Assembly: GCA_016793325.1 (NCBI GenBank)
Contig: JAEUKI010000082.1
Location: forward strand, 40,715 to 104,714
From: Myxococcales bacterium
Lineage (GTDB): Bacteria > Myxococcota_A > Polyangia > Polyangiales > Ga0077539
Reading direction: 5' to 3'
DNA length: 64,000 nucleotides
In this document: positions 16,298 through 25,179 of the stretch, piece after piece
Numbering within the stretch: the stretch's first letter is position 1
How the letters are laid out: the number at the start of each line of letters is the position of its first letter
Program-made: the position numbers and the translations under genes
The notes under the pieces: generated by a model
Database searches by the model: none
Seen by the model: only the letters and a program-made list of their open reading frames with translations
Told to the model about the DNA's origin: nothing

Positions 16298-17686
16298 ATG
16301 GCAGACCTCGAAATCACGTTTTGTGGCGTCAAGTCGCCGAACCCCTTCTGGCTGGCGTCGGCGCCTCCAGCGAACACCGGCGGGCAGGTGATGCGCGCGT
16401 TCGACGCGGGCTGGGGCGGCGCTGTGTGGAAGACGCTCGGCGACCCGATCACCAACGTCTCGTCGCGCTTCGGCGGGATCGACTACGCCAACGCGCGCAT
16501 GATGGGCTTGAACAACATCGAGCTCATCACGGACCGGCCGCTCGAAGTGAACCTCAAAGAGATGTACGAGGTGAAGAAGCGGTACCCGAAGCACACGCTC
16601 GTCGCTTCGCTCATGGTCGAGACGCGCGAGAACTGGCGCGAGATCATCAAGAAGGTCGAAGACGTGGGCTCGGACATCCTCGAGCTCAACTTCGGCTGTC
16701 CCCACGGGATGTGCGAGCGCGGCATGGGCTCGGCCGTCGGACAAGAGCCCAAGGTCCTCGAAGAGATTACGCGGTGGGTGGTCGAGGACGCGAAGGTCCC
16801 CGTCATCGTGAAGCTCACGCCCAACACCGGTGACATCAACGAGCCGGCGGAGGCCGCTGCCAAGGGCGGCGCGCACGCGATCTCGCTCATCAACACGATC
16901 AAGTCACTCATCGGGGTCGATCTCGAGAAGATGGTCCCCAACCCGCGAGTGGCCACGAAATCAACCAACGGCGGCTACTGCGGCCCGGCGGTGAAGCCCA
17001 TCGCGCTCTTCATGGTGAGCCAGGTCGCCAAGAACGAGCTGTCGGGCAAGCTCCCGATCTCGGGCATCGGGGGCATCTCGAACTGGCGCGACGCGGCGGA
17101 GTTCATCGCGCTCGGCGCGACGTCCGTGCAGGTGTGCACCGCGGTGATGCACTACGGCTATCGCATCGTCGAGGACATGATCGAAGGGCTCAGCGACTTT
17201 CTCGACTCGAAGGGCATGAAGTCCGTCGAAGAGCTCCGCGGCAAGGCGCTCGACTCGTACGTCGAGTGGGGCGACCTCGACCTCGATTACAACATCAAGG
17301 CGCAGATCAACGCGGACACGTGCATCGGGTGCAACCTTTGTTACACCGCGTGCATGGACGGCGCGCACCAGTGCATCCATATCCCGGGTCGCACCAAGGA
17401 GCAGTCGCTCGCCGCGGGGCACTATCACATTCCGGACAGCGTTCCGCTCGTGCCCGTGAAGGTCGCGGGGATCCCGGCGGGACGACACGTCCCTGTCGTC
17501 GACGAGCACGAGTGCATCGGCTGCAACCTGTGCGCGCTCGTGTGCCCTGTTCCTGGGACGATCACGATGGTCGAGCGCGCAGGATCACTCGGCAAAAAAG
17601 AGACGTGGAACGATCGCGTCGCCCAAGGCCGCGACCTCAACCCCGGCTCGCTCGAGAGCACCGTCGCGAAGCGCGCAAAGCGCTGA
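16298..17686 (+). CDS. preA: NAD-dependent dihydropyrimidine dehydrogenase, catalytic subunit PreA
   Basis: Reduces uracil and thymine to the 5,6-dihydro forms. 462 residues. The FMN-binding TIM barrel resembles dihydroorotate dehydrogenase (FCGVKSPNPFWLASAP at the N-terminus, LELNFGCPHGM around residue 130, ISGIGGISNWRDAAEF near 250). A two-cluster ferredoxin domain at the C-terminus has CIGCNLCYTAC and CIGCNLCALVCPVP. It is the second gene of the preT-preA operon. The product feeds HydA, encoded divergently. Domain order and length match the bacterial PreA family. Confidence 0.93.
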   Translation: MADLEITFCGVKSPNPFWLASAPPANTGGQVMRAFDAGWGGAVWKTLGDPITNVSSRFGGIDYANARMMGLNNIELITDRPLEVNLKEMYEVKKRYPKHTLVASLMVETRENWREIIKKVEDVGSDILELNFGCPHGMCERGMGSAVGQEPKVLEEITRWVVEDAKVPVIVKLTPNTGDINEPAEAAAKGGAHAISLINTIKSLIGVDLEKMVPNPRVATKSTNGGYCGPAVKPIALFMVSQVAKNELSGKLPISGIGGISNWRDAAEFIALGATSVQVCTAVMHYGYRIVEDMIEGLSDFLDSKGMKSVEELRGKALDSYVEWGDLDLDYNIKAQINADTCIGCNLCYTACMDGAHQCIHIPGRTKEQSLAAGHYHIPDSVPLVPVKVAGIPAGRHVPVVDEHECIGCNLCALVCPVPGTITMVERAGSLGKKETWNDRVAQGRDLNPGSLESTVAKRAKR

Positions 17687-17714
17687 GGCGAGCGCGGGCT
17701 CTCTCCGCGCCTCA
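17684..17714 (+). terminator. Candidate hairpin after preA
   Basis: TGAGGCG with GCGCGG pairs with CCGCGCCTCA across GCTCTCT, leaving a small bulge. The stem begins at the preA stop codon. No U-tract follows, so this is a possible Rho-assisted or RNA-stabilising hairpin only. Confidence 0.3.
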
Positions 17715-17750
17715 CCGCGCCGATCCCGGTCGGGCGCCTCGCGTCGCGGC

Positions 17751-17767
17751 GTAGAGAAATCTCTATT
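17751..17767 (+). promoter_or_regulatory. 17-nt palindromic element, copy 1
   Basis: GTAGAGAAATCTCTATT, with arms TAGAGA/TCTCTA around AA (17752-17765). The identical 17 nt recur at 21051-21067 in front of the paralogous operon, at nearly the same distance from the start codon (50 and 53 nt). A weaker shared GTGGGAG block follows 17-18 nt downstream. The element is AT-rich in a very GC-rich region, as expected for an operator or a promoter core (TCTATT is -10-like). Confidence 0.65.
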
Positions 17768-17814
17768 GGGTCGGCCTTTGTCGCGTGGGAGTCTCCTCGA
17801 CAGCGGTGAACCCG

Positions 17815-18900
17815 ATGGAATCGAACCCTCGTCTCGCGCAGGCACGACGCGTAGGCGCGCTCTTCGCGACGGTCGCGTCGCTCACGGCGACGAACGCGCT
17901 CGCGCAGGCGAGCGACGCCGAGCTCGCGGCGCGGCGCACCCTCATCGAACAAGCGACCACGGCGCGCACGAGCGGCGATCCCGCGCGCGCGCTCGACCTC
18001 GCCCAGCGCGCGGGGCGAATTCAGATGACGCCGTCGTTGCGCATGTTCATCGCAGAGACGCTCGCGGCGATGGGAAACCACGCCGCCGCGATCGGCGCCG
18101 CCGACCGGTGCACGCAAGAGGCGGATCGGGACGCCGCCGCGAGCAATCGCGTGCAGATCATCGCAGCGTGTCGGGCGATCGCGACGAACGCTCGCTCGCA
18201 TGTCGGCTACGTGACCGTGACCGTGCGCGGCGCGGCGTCGCCCTCGGTGAGCATCAACGACACGGAGCTCAGCGACGCGCTGATCGGCGTTCCGTTTGTC
18301 GTCAACGCGGGGGCCGTGCGCGTGCGGGCGCGCGCCGCGGGCTACTCCGACGCGCTGCGCGAGCTGTCTGTCGCCGCGGGCGCGACCGTCCCTGTCGAGA
18401 TCGCGCTCGAGCGCGCGTCCAGCGCGTCGCCGAACCCGAGCGCAGTCGATCGAAGCACGCCGAACCCAAGCAACACGCCTTCGGGACTCGGCGCGCGTAC
18501 GCCCGCCTCGCCCGGCCCCGGCGCGAGCAACACGGATCGTTCGGACGGACGGCGCGCGCCGGTCGGGGCGATCGCGTTGATGGCGACGTCCGCGGCTCCG
18601 CTCGGGGCGTCGCTGGGATTCTTCCTCGCGCGCAACGGCGCGATCGCGGGGTGCGCGGTCTACCCGACGTACATCGAGTGCCCGACCGTCGAGCAACGCG
18701 ACGCGGCGCGCGGAGCCAACACGTTCGCAATTCTGTCGGGCGTCGCGCTCGGCGTTGGCGTCGCCGCGATCGTCGGCGGCGCTGTGTGGCTCGGCGTCGG
18801 GCTCGCCGCTCCGCCGAGGCGAGAGGCGCCGAGCGTCGCGCCCGTGGCGTTCAACATCGGCGCGGATGGCTTCGCGATCGGCGCTGCAGGGAGGTTCTGA
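17815..18900 (+). CDS. PEGA-domain membrane protein, cassette copy 1
   Basis: 361 residues. The start at 17815 gives a signal peptide ending ATNALAQA; GTG codons at 17806 and 17785 are in frame. A short TPR-like helical region (ARALDLAQRAGRIQMTPSLR) is followed by a PEGA-type beta domain (residues 125-200, GYVTVTVRG and VPFVVNAGAVRVRARAAGY), a Ser/Pro linker, and two hydrophobic segments flanking a loop with two Cys. The next gene starts 2 nt after its stop, so the pair is an operon. Gene 21118-22212 is a full-length paralog. Probably a periplasmic or inner-membrane partner of the lipoprotein encoded next; no enzymatic motif. Confidence 0.82.
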   Translation: MESNPRLAQARRVGALFATVASLTATNALAQASDAELAARRTLIEQATTARTSGDPARALDLAQRAGRIQMTPSLRMFIAETLAAMGNHAAAIGAADRCTQEADRDAAASNRVQIIAACRAIATNARSHVGYVTVTVRGAASPSVSINDTELSDALIGVPFVVNAGAVRVRARAAGYSDALRELSVAAGATVPVEIALERASSASPNPSAVDRSTPNPSNTPSGLGARTPASPGPGASNTDRSDGRRAPVGAIALMATSAAPLGASLGFFLARNGAIAGCAVYPTYIECPTVEQRDAARGANTFAILSGVALGVGVAAIVGGAVWLGVGLAAPPRREAPSVAPVAFNIGADGFAIGAAGRF

Positions 18901-18902
18901 TC

Positions 18903-20921
18903 GTGCGAATTGGAGCGACGCTTCCTCTTGCGCTCGCGTTGGTCGCGGGCTGCACTGTTCCAACCGATGTGCGCTTGGATTCGGGCGCGGGCGACGGCTC
19001 GACCGACATCACGGACGCCACCGACAGCGGACGTCCCGACGACGTTTCTTCGGACCGCGATCTCGACGCCAGCGAGTCGGGGGACGGAGAGGTCGGCGAC
19101 ACGGGCATCGGCGACACGGGCGTTGGTGACACCGGCATTGGTGACACGGGCATCGGCGACACGGGCATTGGTGACACGGGCATTGGTGACACGGGCGTGT
19201 CTCCGTCGTGCGGCGCGTGCCCCGTTGAAAACGTGTGCAGTGGCTCGGACTGCGATCCCGTCGGGACGCCCGTCGCGATCGCGCCGGCCGCGCACGCGAT
19301 CGTGGTGGCTCAGTTTCCGCGGATTCTGTTCTCTGCTGGCGCGAGCAGCGATCGAACGAGGGTCGATTTTTGCCGCGATCCGGCGTGCGCGATGGTCGAC
19401 CAATCGGCGACGGTGATGCACGCCGCGGGCGCGACGAATCAGTCGTTTGTCCCGACGACCAACGTGTTCTCCGACGGTCGCCGACGCTTCTGGCGCGTGG
19501 TCGCCGGCAACGCTCGCGGATTCGCTCGCCGAGGAACGACCCCTCGCGCGATCCACCGCGCCGGCCCGGGCAGCGCGCGCGCTTCGCTGCAAGGGTGGGT
19601 CGTCGGGTACGCACAAGATTTCAACAACGATGGCAACTCGGAGCTCGCTGCGAGCTCTGGCGGATCGATCGATCGCATTCGAACACAGCCCGGCGGGTGG
19701 TACGTGTTCGCCGGGCAATCGAGCGGCGGCGCCACGCTCGTCTCACCGTCGCCGACGACGTCGATCGGGCTGTCGGTCACGCCGCTCCATCCGCCGCCCG
19801 GAGCGCCGTTCGCGCTTCGAAGCTACGGCGACGTCAACGGCGATGGCTTCACCGATTGCTCGTGGAGCGCGCACACGGGCCTCGAGTCTGGAACCACGAT
19901 CGGAGTGCGTGGCGGCGTCGAGTTGTTTCAAGGAGGACCCGCGCCGCTCGCGACAACGGTGGGCGTGATGTACGGCGCTGGCGATCACGACTATCACGTC
20001 GAGGCGTCGGCGATCGGCGACGTCAACGGCGACGGGTTCAACGACGCGCTCATCGGCGCTGCAGGAGACTCGCAGCCATCGCTCCGTGTGCGCGGCCGGA
20101 GCGTGCTGTACCTCGGCTCTGCGTCCGGGCTCGCGCGGTCGGGCCTCACGCTGACCGACACTGGTGCGTGGTCGTGGAGGCCGTTCCATACTGGCGATCT
20201 CGACAACGATGGGTTGTCCGAGGCGGGGCTCGGGTTCGGGCTCCTCGCGCCGAGGTCGCTTCGCGTCTTCCGCGGCGCGCGCACGAGCCCGCTCAGCGTC
20301 GAAGCGCAACGGATCGCGGCGGTCGACGACTCGAATGACGACCAGTTCGGGCACGCCATGGTGGTGGGCGACCTCGATGACGACGGTCTGCTCGAGCTTG
20401 TCGCCGCGGGACGAAGAAACACGCGGATCTACGTGTTTTCTCAGACCGCTCCGCAGTCGCTCACCTTCGGAACGACGCCGCGATACACGCTGCTGCGGCC
20501 GTCCATCGCGGGCGGCACATGGGCGTCTTCGATGGACGCGCTCGGCGACGTGAACAACGACGGCCTCGCGGACTTCATCGTGTCCGCCAGCGGCGCGGGC
20601 GCAGGTGCAGCGGTGGTCTATCTCGGCCAGCGCTCGGCGATGCCGCAGGCGGTGGCGATCGATGTCCCGATGGCGGATCGCCGAACGGCGCTCGCGTACG
20701 ACAACTCCGTCGCAGGGCTCACGGACTTCAACGGCGACGGGACGTACGAGTTCGCGGTCGGCGTTCCGAACGCTGGAGCGACCGCGAACAACACGGGGTA
20801 TGTGTACATCTTCGGATGGGACTCGGCGACGAGCGCGTTCGTCGTTCGTCAGCGCGTCGAAATCAGCACGTACGTGATGGGCGGGGCCGCCGATATCTTC
20901 TTCGGCGCCGGAATGCGCTGA
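18903..20921 (+). CDS. FG-GAP/VCBS beta-propeller lipoprotein, cassette copy 1
   Basis: 672 residues from a GTG start; lipobox VAGC. An Asp/Ser/Gly tether includes seven GDTGI/GDTGV repeats. Next come a small Cys-containing segment (CGACPVENVCSGSDC) and a fibronectin-like domain ending FWRVVAG. Then there are seven Ca-binding FG-GAP-like motifs (DFNNDGNSE, DVNGDGFTD, DVNGDGFND, DLDNDGLSE, DLDDDGLLE, DVNNDGLAD and DFNGDGTYE), consistent with a seven-bladed integrin-alpha-like propeller. It is exported to the outer membrane or surface. It overlaps no gene and shares an operon with the PEGA gene. The paralog is 22215-24293. Confidence 0.85.
   Translation: MRIGATLPLALALVAGCTVPTDVRLDSGAGDGSTDITDATDSGRPDDVSSDRDLDASESGDGEVGDTGIGDTGVGDTGIGDTGIGDTGIGDTGIGDTGVSPSCGACPVENVCSGSDCDPVGTPVAIAPAAHAIVVAQFPRILFSAGASSDRTRVDFCRDPACAMVDQSATVMHAAGATNQSFVPTTNVFSDGRRRFWRVVAGNARGFARRGTTPRAIHRAGPGSARASLQGWVVGYAQDFNNDGNSELAASSGGSIDRIRTQPGGWYVFAGQSSGGATLVSPSPTTSIGLSVTPLHPPPGAPFALRSYGDVNGDGFTDCSWSAHTGLESGTTIGVRGGVELFQGGPAPLATTVGVMYGAGDHDYHVEASAIGDVNGDGFNDALIGAAGDSQPSLRVRGRSVLYLGSASGLARSGLTLTDTGAWSWRPFHTGDLDNDGLSEAGLGFGLLAPRSLRVFRGARTSPLSVEAQRIAAVDDSNDDQFGHAMVVGDLDDDGLLELVAAGRRNTRIYVFSQTAPQSLTFGTTPRYTLLRPSIAGGTWASSMDALGDVNNDGLADFIVSASGAGAGAAVVYLGQRSAMPQAVAIDVPMADRRTALAYDNSVAGLTDFNGDGTYEFAVGVPNAGATANNTGYVYIFGWDSATSAFVVRQRVEISTYVMGGAADIFFGAGMR
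19095..19199 (+). repeat. Seven tandem 15-bp repeats encoding GDTG(I/V)
   Basis: Seven in-frame copies of GGYGACACSGGCRTY (units GDTGI or GDTGV) in the lipoprotein tether. The paralogous gene lacks the array, so it expanded after the cassette duplicated. Slippage would change tether length in 5-residue steps without a frameshift. Confidence 0.9.
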
Positions 20922-21050
20922 CCGATTCACGGTCGACCGCGCTCGGTCGCTCGGTCGAGCGAGCGACGCTGTTGCTCGGTATCGCGCTGGTGTTCGTGAA
21001 AATTCCCAGCAGTTTGCTCGCTGCGAGTCTCCGTACGAACACGCTCGCGA

Positions 21051-21067
21051 GTAGAGAAATCTCTATT
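21051..21067 (+). promoter_or_regulatory. 17-nt palindromic element, copy 2
   Basis: Identical to 17751-17767 (GTAGAGAAATCTCTATT), with the palindrome at 21052-21065, 53 nt before the ATG of cassette copy 2. The sequence around it has diverged, apart from a downstream GTGGGAG block (21086-21092), so the 17-mer appears to be held by selection. Confidence 0.65.
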
Positions 21068-21117
21068 TCGATCCGTTGATTCCCCGTGGGAGCCTTCTCG
21101 TCACGGCGGAGCGTTCA

Positions 21118-22212
21118 ATGAGGTCATTTGTTCGAACTACTTCATCGCGTCGCGTCGCGCTCAGCGTCGCAGCGATCGCGCTGAGCGCGTCGAGTCACGC
21201 GTTTGCGCAGATGAGCGACGCAGAGTCCGCGGCGCGAAGATCGCTGATCGATCAAGCGACCGCGGCGCGCACCGCGAACAACCCTCGTCAGGCGCTCGAC
21301 CTCGCGCAGCGCGCGGGGCGCATCCAGATGACGCCGTCGCTGAGGATGTTCATCGCCGAGACCCACGCGTCGATGGGAAATCACGCGGACGCCATGGGCG
21401 CCGCCGATCGCTGCGTGCAAGAAGCAGATCGGGACACCGCCGCGAGCAACCGCACGTTGATCCTCTCGCGTTGCCGCGCGATCTCCGAGGCCGCTCGCGC
21501 TCGCGTCGGCTACGTGACCGTGACCGTCAACGGCGCGAACAACGCGAGCGTTCGGGTCAACGACACGACGCTCAGCGACGCGTTGATGGGCGTGCCGTTC
21601 GTGGTCAACGCGGGAGCCGTTCGGATCACGGCGACGGCCGCGGGGTTCTCTGACTACACGCGCGAGCTCAACGTCAACGCAGGCTCTACGGTCGTCGTCG
21701 ACATCGCGCTTCAGCGCGCGACGTCGAGCGCGGGCAGCACGGCGTCCGGCGCGGGATCGAGCGCGGGATCGAGCGCGGGCGCGTCGGGGGCGGCGTCTGG
21801 TGGGGCGTCTGTCGCGAACAACGCGGGGCGCGGTTCGGTCCCGGGACCTTCGGACGGAGCGCCAGCGCGCGTCGCTGTGGGGTCGCTCGTGTTGATGGGC
21901 GTCGGGGGCGCGTCGCTCGCGGCGTCATTGGGCTTCTACCTCGCGCGCAACGCGTCGCTCGCGGGCTGCAACGTCACGACGACGTACGTCGAGTGCGTGA
22001 CCGACGAGCAAGCGAGGGCCGCGGCGAGCGCCAACACACACGCGATCGCGTCCGCTGTCGCGCTGGGCGTCGGCGCGGCAGCCGTCGTCGGCGGCGCGAT
22101 CTGGCTCGGCGTGGGGCTCGCGACGGGCTCGCGTCGTCGAGCCGCGGTCGCGCCGACGGCGCTGGTCGTCGGATCCAACAACGCCGTCCTCGGCGTGGTC
22201 GGGAGCTTTTGA
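21118..22212 (+). CDS. PEGA-domain membrane protein, cassette copy 2
   Basis: 364 residues, colinear with gene 17815-18900: signal peptide ending SSHAFAQ, the same ARRSLIDQAT and RAGRIQMTPSLRMFIAET blocks, a PEGA domain (GYVTVTVNG, VPFVVNAGAVRITATAAGF), a Gly/Ser/Ala linker with GSSAGSSAG repeats, and two membrane segments around a two-Cys loop. The linker and N-terminal signal are the least conserved parts. The next gene begins 2 nt after the stop, exactly as in copy 1. Confidence 0.82.
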   Translation: MRSFVRTTSSRRVALSVAAIALSASSHAFAQMSDAESAARRSLIDQATAARTANNPRQALDLAQRAGRIQMTPSLRMFIAETHASMGNHADAMGAADRCVQEADRDTAASNRTLILSRCRAISEAARARVGYVTVTVNGANNASVRVNDTTLSDALMGVPFVVNAGAVRITATAAGFSDYTRELNVNAGSTVVVDIALQRATSSAGSTASGAGSSAGSSAGASGAASGGASVANNAGRGSVPGPSDGAPARVAVGSLVLMGVGGASLAASLGFYLARNASLAGCNVTTTYVECVTDEQARAAASANTHAIASAVALGVGAAAVVGGAIWLGVGLATGSRRRAAVAPTALVVGSNNAVLGVVGSF

Positions 22213-22214
22213 AT

Positions 22215-24293
22215 ATGCGCACCAGAATTGAAGCGCTGTGCGTCGCGCTCGCTGTGGCTTCGTGCACGGTTCCCTCGGAGATTCGCGTGATCGACGCGCG
22301 CGCCGAGGCAGGGGACAGCAGCAGCGACATGGTGACGCCGCCGAGCGACGCCGCGGACGTCACGGACGTCGCCAGCGATCTCGCGGTGGTGGACCGGGAC
22401 GTGGCTGACAGCGGCGTCGAGACGGACGCGGGCGACAGTGGTGCGGACGCGCTGGACGCGACGGGCGTCGATGCGCTCGACGTCGTCGGGCCGATGGATG
22501 TGCGCGACGTGGTCGACGCGCGAAGCGACACGGGCAGCGGCGTTCGACCGGACGTCATCGACCCGACGTGCGCTCCTGCGTGTGCGGCGAACGAAGCGTG
22601 CACGATGGCGCGCACCTGCGTCGCCGTGGGAACGCCCACGCCCATCGCGCCCCTCTCGTTTGCCATCATGATGACGCAGCGGCCGAGGGTTCGCTTTCGT
22701 GCGCCCGTCGGAAGCACGCAGTCGCGCGTGGAGTTCTGTCGGGACGCTTCGTGCTCGATGGTCGTCACGTTCGTGGACGTCGCGCACAGCGACGGAGCCA
22801 TCGTCGTCGCCGAGCCTACGGAGGACATCTCGCTCGATCACACGCGGCGGTTCTGGCGCGTGCGCGCGGGGACGAGCGGCGGCTTCGCGCGCGACGCGTC
22901 TCGGTCATCGTCGATCTACTTCAGCGGTCCGGGCAGCGCGCACGCGTCGATGCGGACGTTCGTCTTGGGCTACGCCGAGGACTACAACGACGACGGCGCG
23001 ACCGACCTCATGGCGGCTGCGGGAAACGCAGTGAACACGGGCCTTCGTCCCGCCGGTCAGCTCGGAGGCTTCTATCTCTGGAACGGCGAACGCGGCGGCA
23101 CCGGCATGGTGTCCGCTGCGCCCGTAGCGTCTGGCGCGGTCGTCGCGGCGCCGGTGTTTCCGTTCGCGCCGAGCGAGCCCGTCGCGCCGTACTCCAATCA
23201 GTCGATCGGGGACACGAACGGGGACGGATTCACCGACTTCGCTTGGGCGTTTCTCACGAACAACTTCGAAGGCGCGGTCAACGTGTGGAGCGGCGGCGCG
23301 CTTCCGTTCGCCGCTCCGCGCGTCGTCATCGGCGATCAACGCAACGCGTACCTCTCGTCTGCTGTCGCGCTCGGAGATATCAACGGTGACGGCTTCGCGG
23401 ACGCGCTCGTCGGTCTGTACGGCGACGGCGGCGGTCAGCTCGGCCGACTCGCGCTGCACCTCGGGTCGAGCAGCGGGCTCTCGACGACACGCGCCACCAC
23501 GATCACCCCGAGCGGAGGCTCGACGTGGGCGACCGCGCTCTACGGCGGGGATCTCGACGGCGACGGCGTTCCCGACGCGATTCACTCGGTCTACCAGAAT
23601 CCCACCGGAACGCGCGCTGTCGATGTTCTTCGCGGCCAGCGCGCGGCGCCGTACTTCAACCCGGCGCAGCGGCTCGTGTCGAACGAGCCGACGCTCGACG
23701 ACAGGTTCGGGATCGCGCACTTGCTCGGGGACATCAACGACGATGGCCGCTTGGATCTGCTCGTCTTCGCTCGCAGCGGACGAACGGCGAAGGTCTTCTC
23801 GCAGACCGCGCCGAACGCGCTCTCGTTCGAGACAACGCCGTGGGTCACGCTCTCGAATCCAGTGTCGACGAACATCGGCTGGCCGGGCACGGTCGAGCGA
23901 TTGGGAGACATCAACAACGACGGGATCGCGGACTTCTACCTGGGTGTGTCCGTTCCGACCGAGTCCGAGGGCTACGTGTATCTCGGCCAACGCGGGACCG
24001 GCGGGCCGACGATGCTCACGATCACGGCGCCGAGCGGGGATCGACCGGACCCGATGGTGTCGGCGTTCTTCGGGGGCGTCGTGTCGGGGCTGGCTGACTA
24101 CAACGGGGATGGCCAGACAGACTTTGCGTTGGGCGCGCAACGCGCCGGCGTTGGCGCGCAGACCAACGCTGGCTTCGTCTACCTGTACAGCTACGACGCG
24201 GCGCGAAGCACCGTCACCGTGCGACGACGCGTCGATCTGCTCACGCACGTTTCGCCAGCGAATAGCCCGACGCATTTCGGGCAAGGCCTGTAG
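22215..24293 (+). CDS. FG-GAP/VCBS beta-propeller lipoprotein, cassette copy 2
   Basis: 692 residues; lipobox VASC. A longer Asp/Val/Ala/Ser tether lacks the GDTG array. A CAPACAANEAC segment, the RVRFRAPVG..FWRVRAG domain and seven Ca-binding motifs follow (DYNDDGATD, DTNGDGFTD, DINGDGFAD, DLDGDGVPD, DINDDGRLD, DINNDGIAD and DYNGDGQTD), in the same order as the paralog 18903-20921. Probably a Ca-stabilised propeller on the cell surface. Divergence between the copies is substantial, so the duplication is old or the two are specialised. Confidence 0.85.
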   Translation: MRTRIEALCVALAVASCTVPSEIRVIDARAEAGDSSSDMVTPPSDAADVTDVASDLAVVDRDVADSGVETDAGDSGADALDATGVDALDVVGPMDVRDVVDARSDTGSGVRPDVIDPTCAPACAANEACTMARTCVAVGTPTPIAPLSFAIMMTQRPRVRFRAPVGSTQSRVEFCRDASCSMVVTFVDVAHSDGAIVVAEPTEDISLDHTRRFWRVRAGTSGGFARDASRSSSIYFSGPGSAHASMRTFVLGYAEDYNDDGATDLMAAAGNAVNTGLRPAGQLGGFYLWNGERGGTGMVSAAPVASGAVVAAPVFPFAPSEPVAPYSNQSIGDTNGDGFTDFAWAFLTNNFEGAVNVWSGGALPFAAPRVVIGDQRNAYLSSAVALGDINGDGFADALVGLYGDGGGQLGRLALHLGSSSGLSTTRATTITPSGGSTWATALYGGDLDGDGVPDAIHSVYQNPTGTRAVDVLRGQRAAPYFNPAQRLVSNEPTLDDRFGIAHLLGDINDDGRLDLLVFARSGRTAKVFSQTAPNALSFETTPWVTLSNPVSTNIGWPGTVERLGDINNDGIADFYLGVSVPTESEGYVYLGQRGTGGPTMLTITAPSGDRPDPMVSAFFGGVVSGLADYNGDGQTDFALGAQRAGVGAQTNAGFVYLYSYDAARSTVTVRRRVDLLTHVSPANSPTHFGQGL

Positions 24294-24372
24294 CGCCGAA
24301 GGCGTCGCGTCGGCGCGCTCGACTGGCGCTTCGTTGCGTCGACGCCCTTCGTGACGGTATAGCGCGCGGCCC

Positions 24373-25179
24373 ATGCCTCTGCGCGACGTCGTGATCGAGC
24401 TCTCTACCGGCCCTGTCCGCGTGCGAATTCACGGGGACAACGGGCCGGCGCTCCTGTGGACCCACGGCGTGTTTCACCCGATCGACGTCGACGACCGATC
24501 TCCGCTCGGGCCGGTGTTCGACGCGCTCCCCGACGTTCGCGTGATCCGCTACGACACGCGAGGGCAGGGGAGGACCCCTGCGCTCGAAACAGAAGAAGCC
24601 CACCGCTGGGACGCGCTCGCCGACGAGCTCCTCGCGCTCGCCGACGCGCTGGGCCTCGACCGCTTCGTCGCTGGTGGAATCTCGATGGGCGCCGCCATCA
24701 CGCTCCACGCCGCGCTGCGCGCGCCCGAGCGCATCGCCGCGATGATCTTGCTTGCGCCGCCGACCGCGTGGGAGACGCGGCCCGCCGCGCAAGAGAGCTA
24801 TCGCGCGCTCGCCTCGCTCGACGGCCCTCGCGCGGTCGCCGCGCGCGTCGCGAGCGACATCGAGCGCGAGATGCCCGACGGAGTGATCCCAGCGCCGCTC
24901 CAGTTCATGGTGGACGAGCTCGCCAAGAGCGACGCGACCGCGCTCGGGCGTGTGCTTCGCGCGGCCGCCGAGAGCGACCTCCCGGCGCGAGAAGCGCTCT
25001 CGACGCTCGCTGTGCCGACGCTGCTCTTGCCGTGGGTCGATGATTCGGGGCACCCCATTTCAACTGCCGAGGCGCTGCAACAGACGCTTCCCAACGCGCG
25101 GACCGTGGTGCTCCGCGGCGTGAGCGACACCGAGGCGATCGTGGGGGCGATGCGCGCCCACCTGGGGACGGTGCTCTGA
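24373..25179 (+). CDS. Alpha/beta hydrolase
   Basis: 268 residues, no signal peptide. Oxyanion region LLWTHGVFHP, nucleophile elbow GGISMG (Ser about 102), and a late Asp in PWVDDSGHPIS. The usual catalytic His near the C-terminus is hard to place, because the end of the protein (HLGTVL) is supplied by the palindromic element at 25163-25385. The ORF may therefore have lost its original terminus. It resembles pimeloyl-ACP methylesterase and 3-oxoadipate enol-lactonase relatives, but the substrate cannot be named. Confidence 0.75.
   Translation: MPLRDVVIELSTGPVRVRIHGDNGPALLWTHGVFHPIDVDDRSPLGPVFDALPDVRVIRYDTRGQGRTPALETEEAHRWDALADELLALADALGLDRFVAGGISMGAAITLHAALRAPERIAAMILLAPPTAWETRPAAQESYRALASLDGPRAVAARVASDIEREMPDGVIPAPLQFMVDELAKSDATALGRVLRAAAESDLPAREALSTLAVPTLLLPWVDDSGHPISTAEALQQTLPNARTVVLRGVSDTEAIVGAMRAHLGTVL

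Noticed and set aside
16298..17686. PreA as a dihydroorotate dehydrogenase
   Set aside because: The two C-terminal ferredoxin clusters and the adjacent PreT and HydA genes identify the dihydropyrimidine dehydrogenase subunit.
19095..19199. CRISPR-like array
   Set aside because: Repeats are directly abutting, in frame and only 15 bp; there are no spacers. The same applies to 63855-63905 and 44161-44256.
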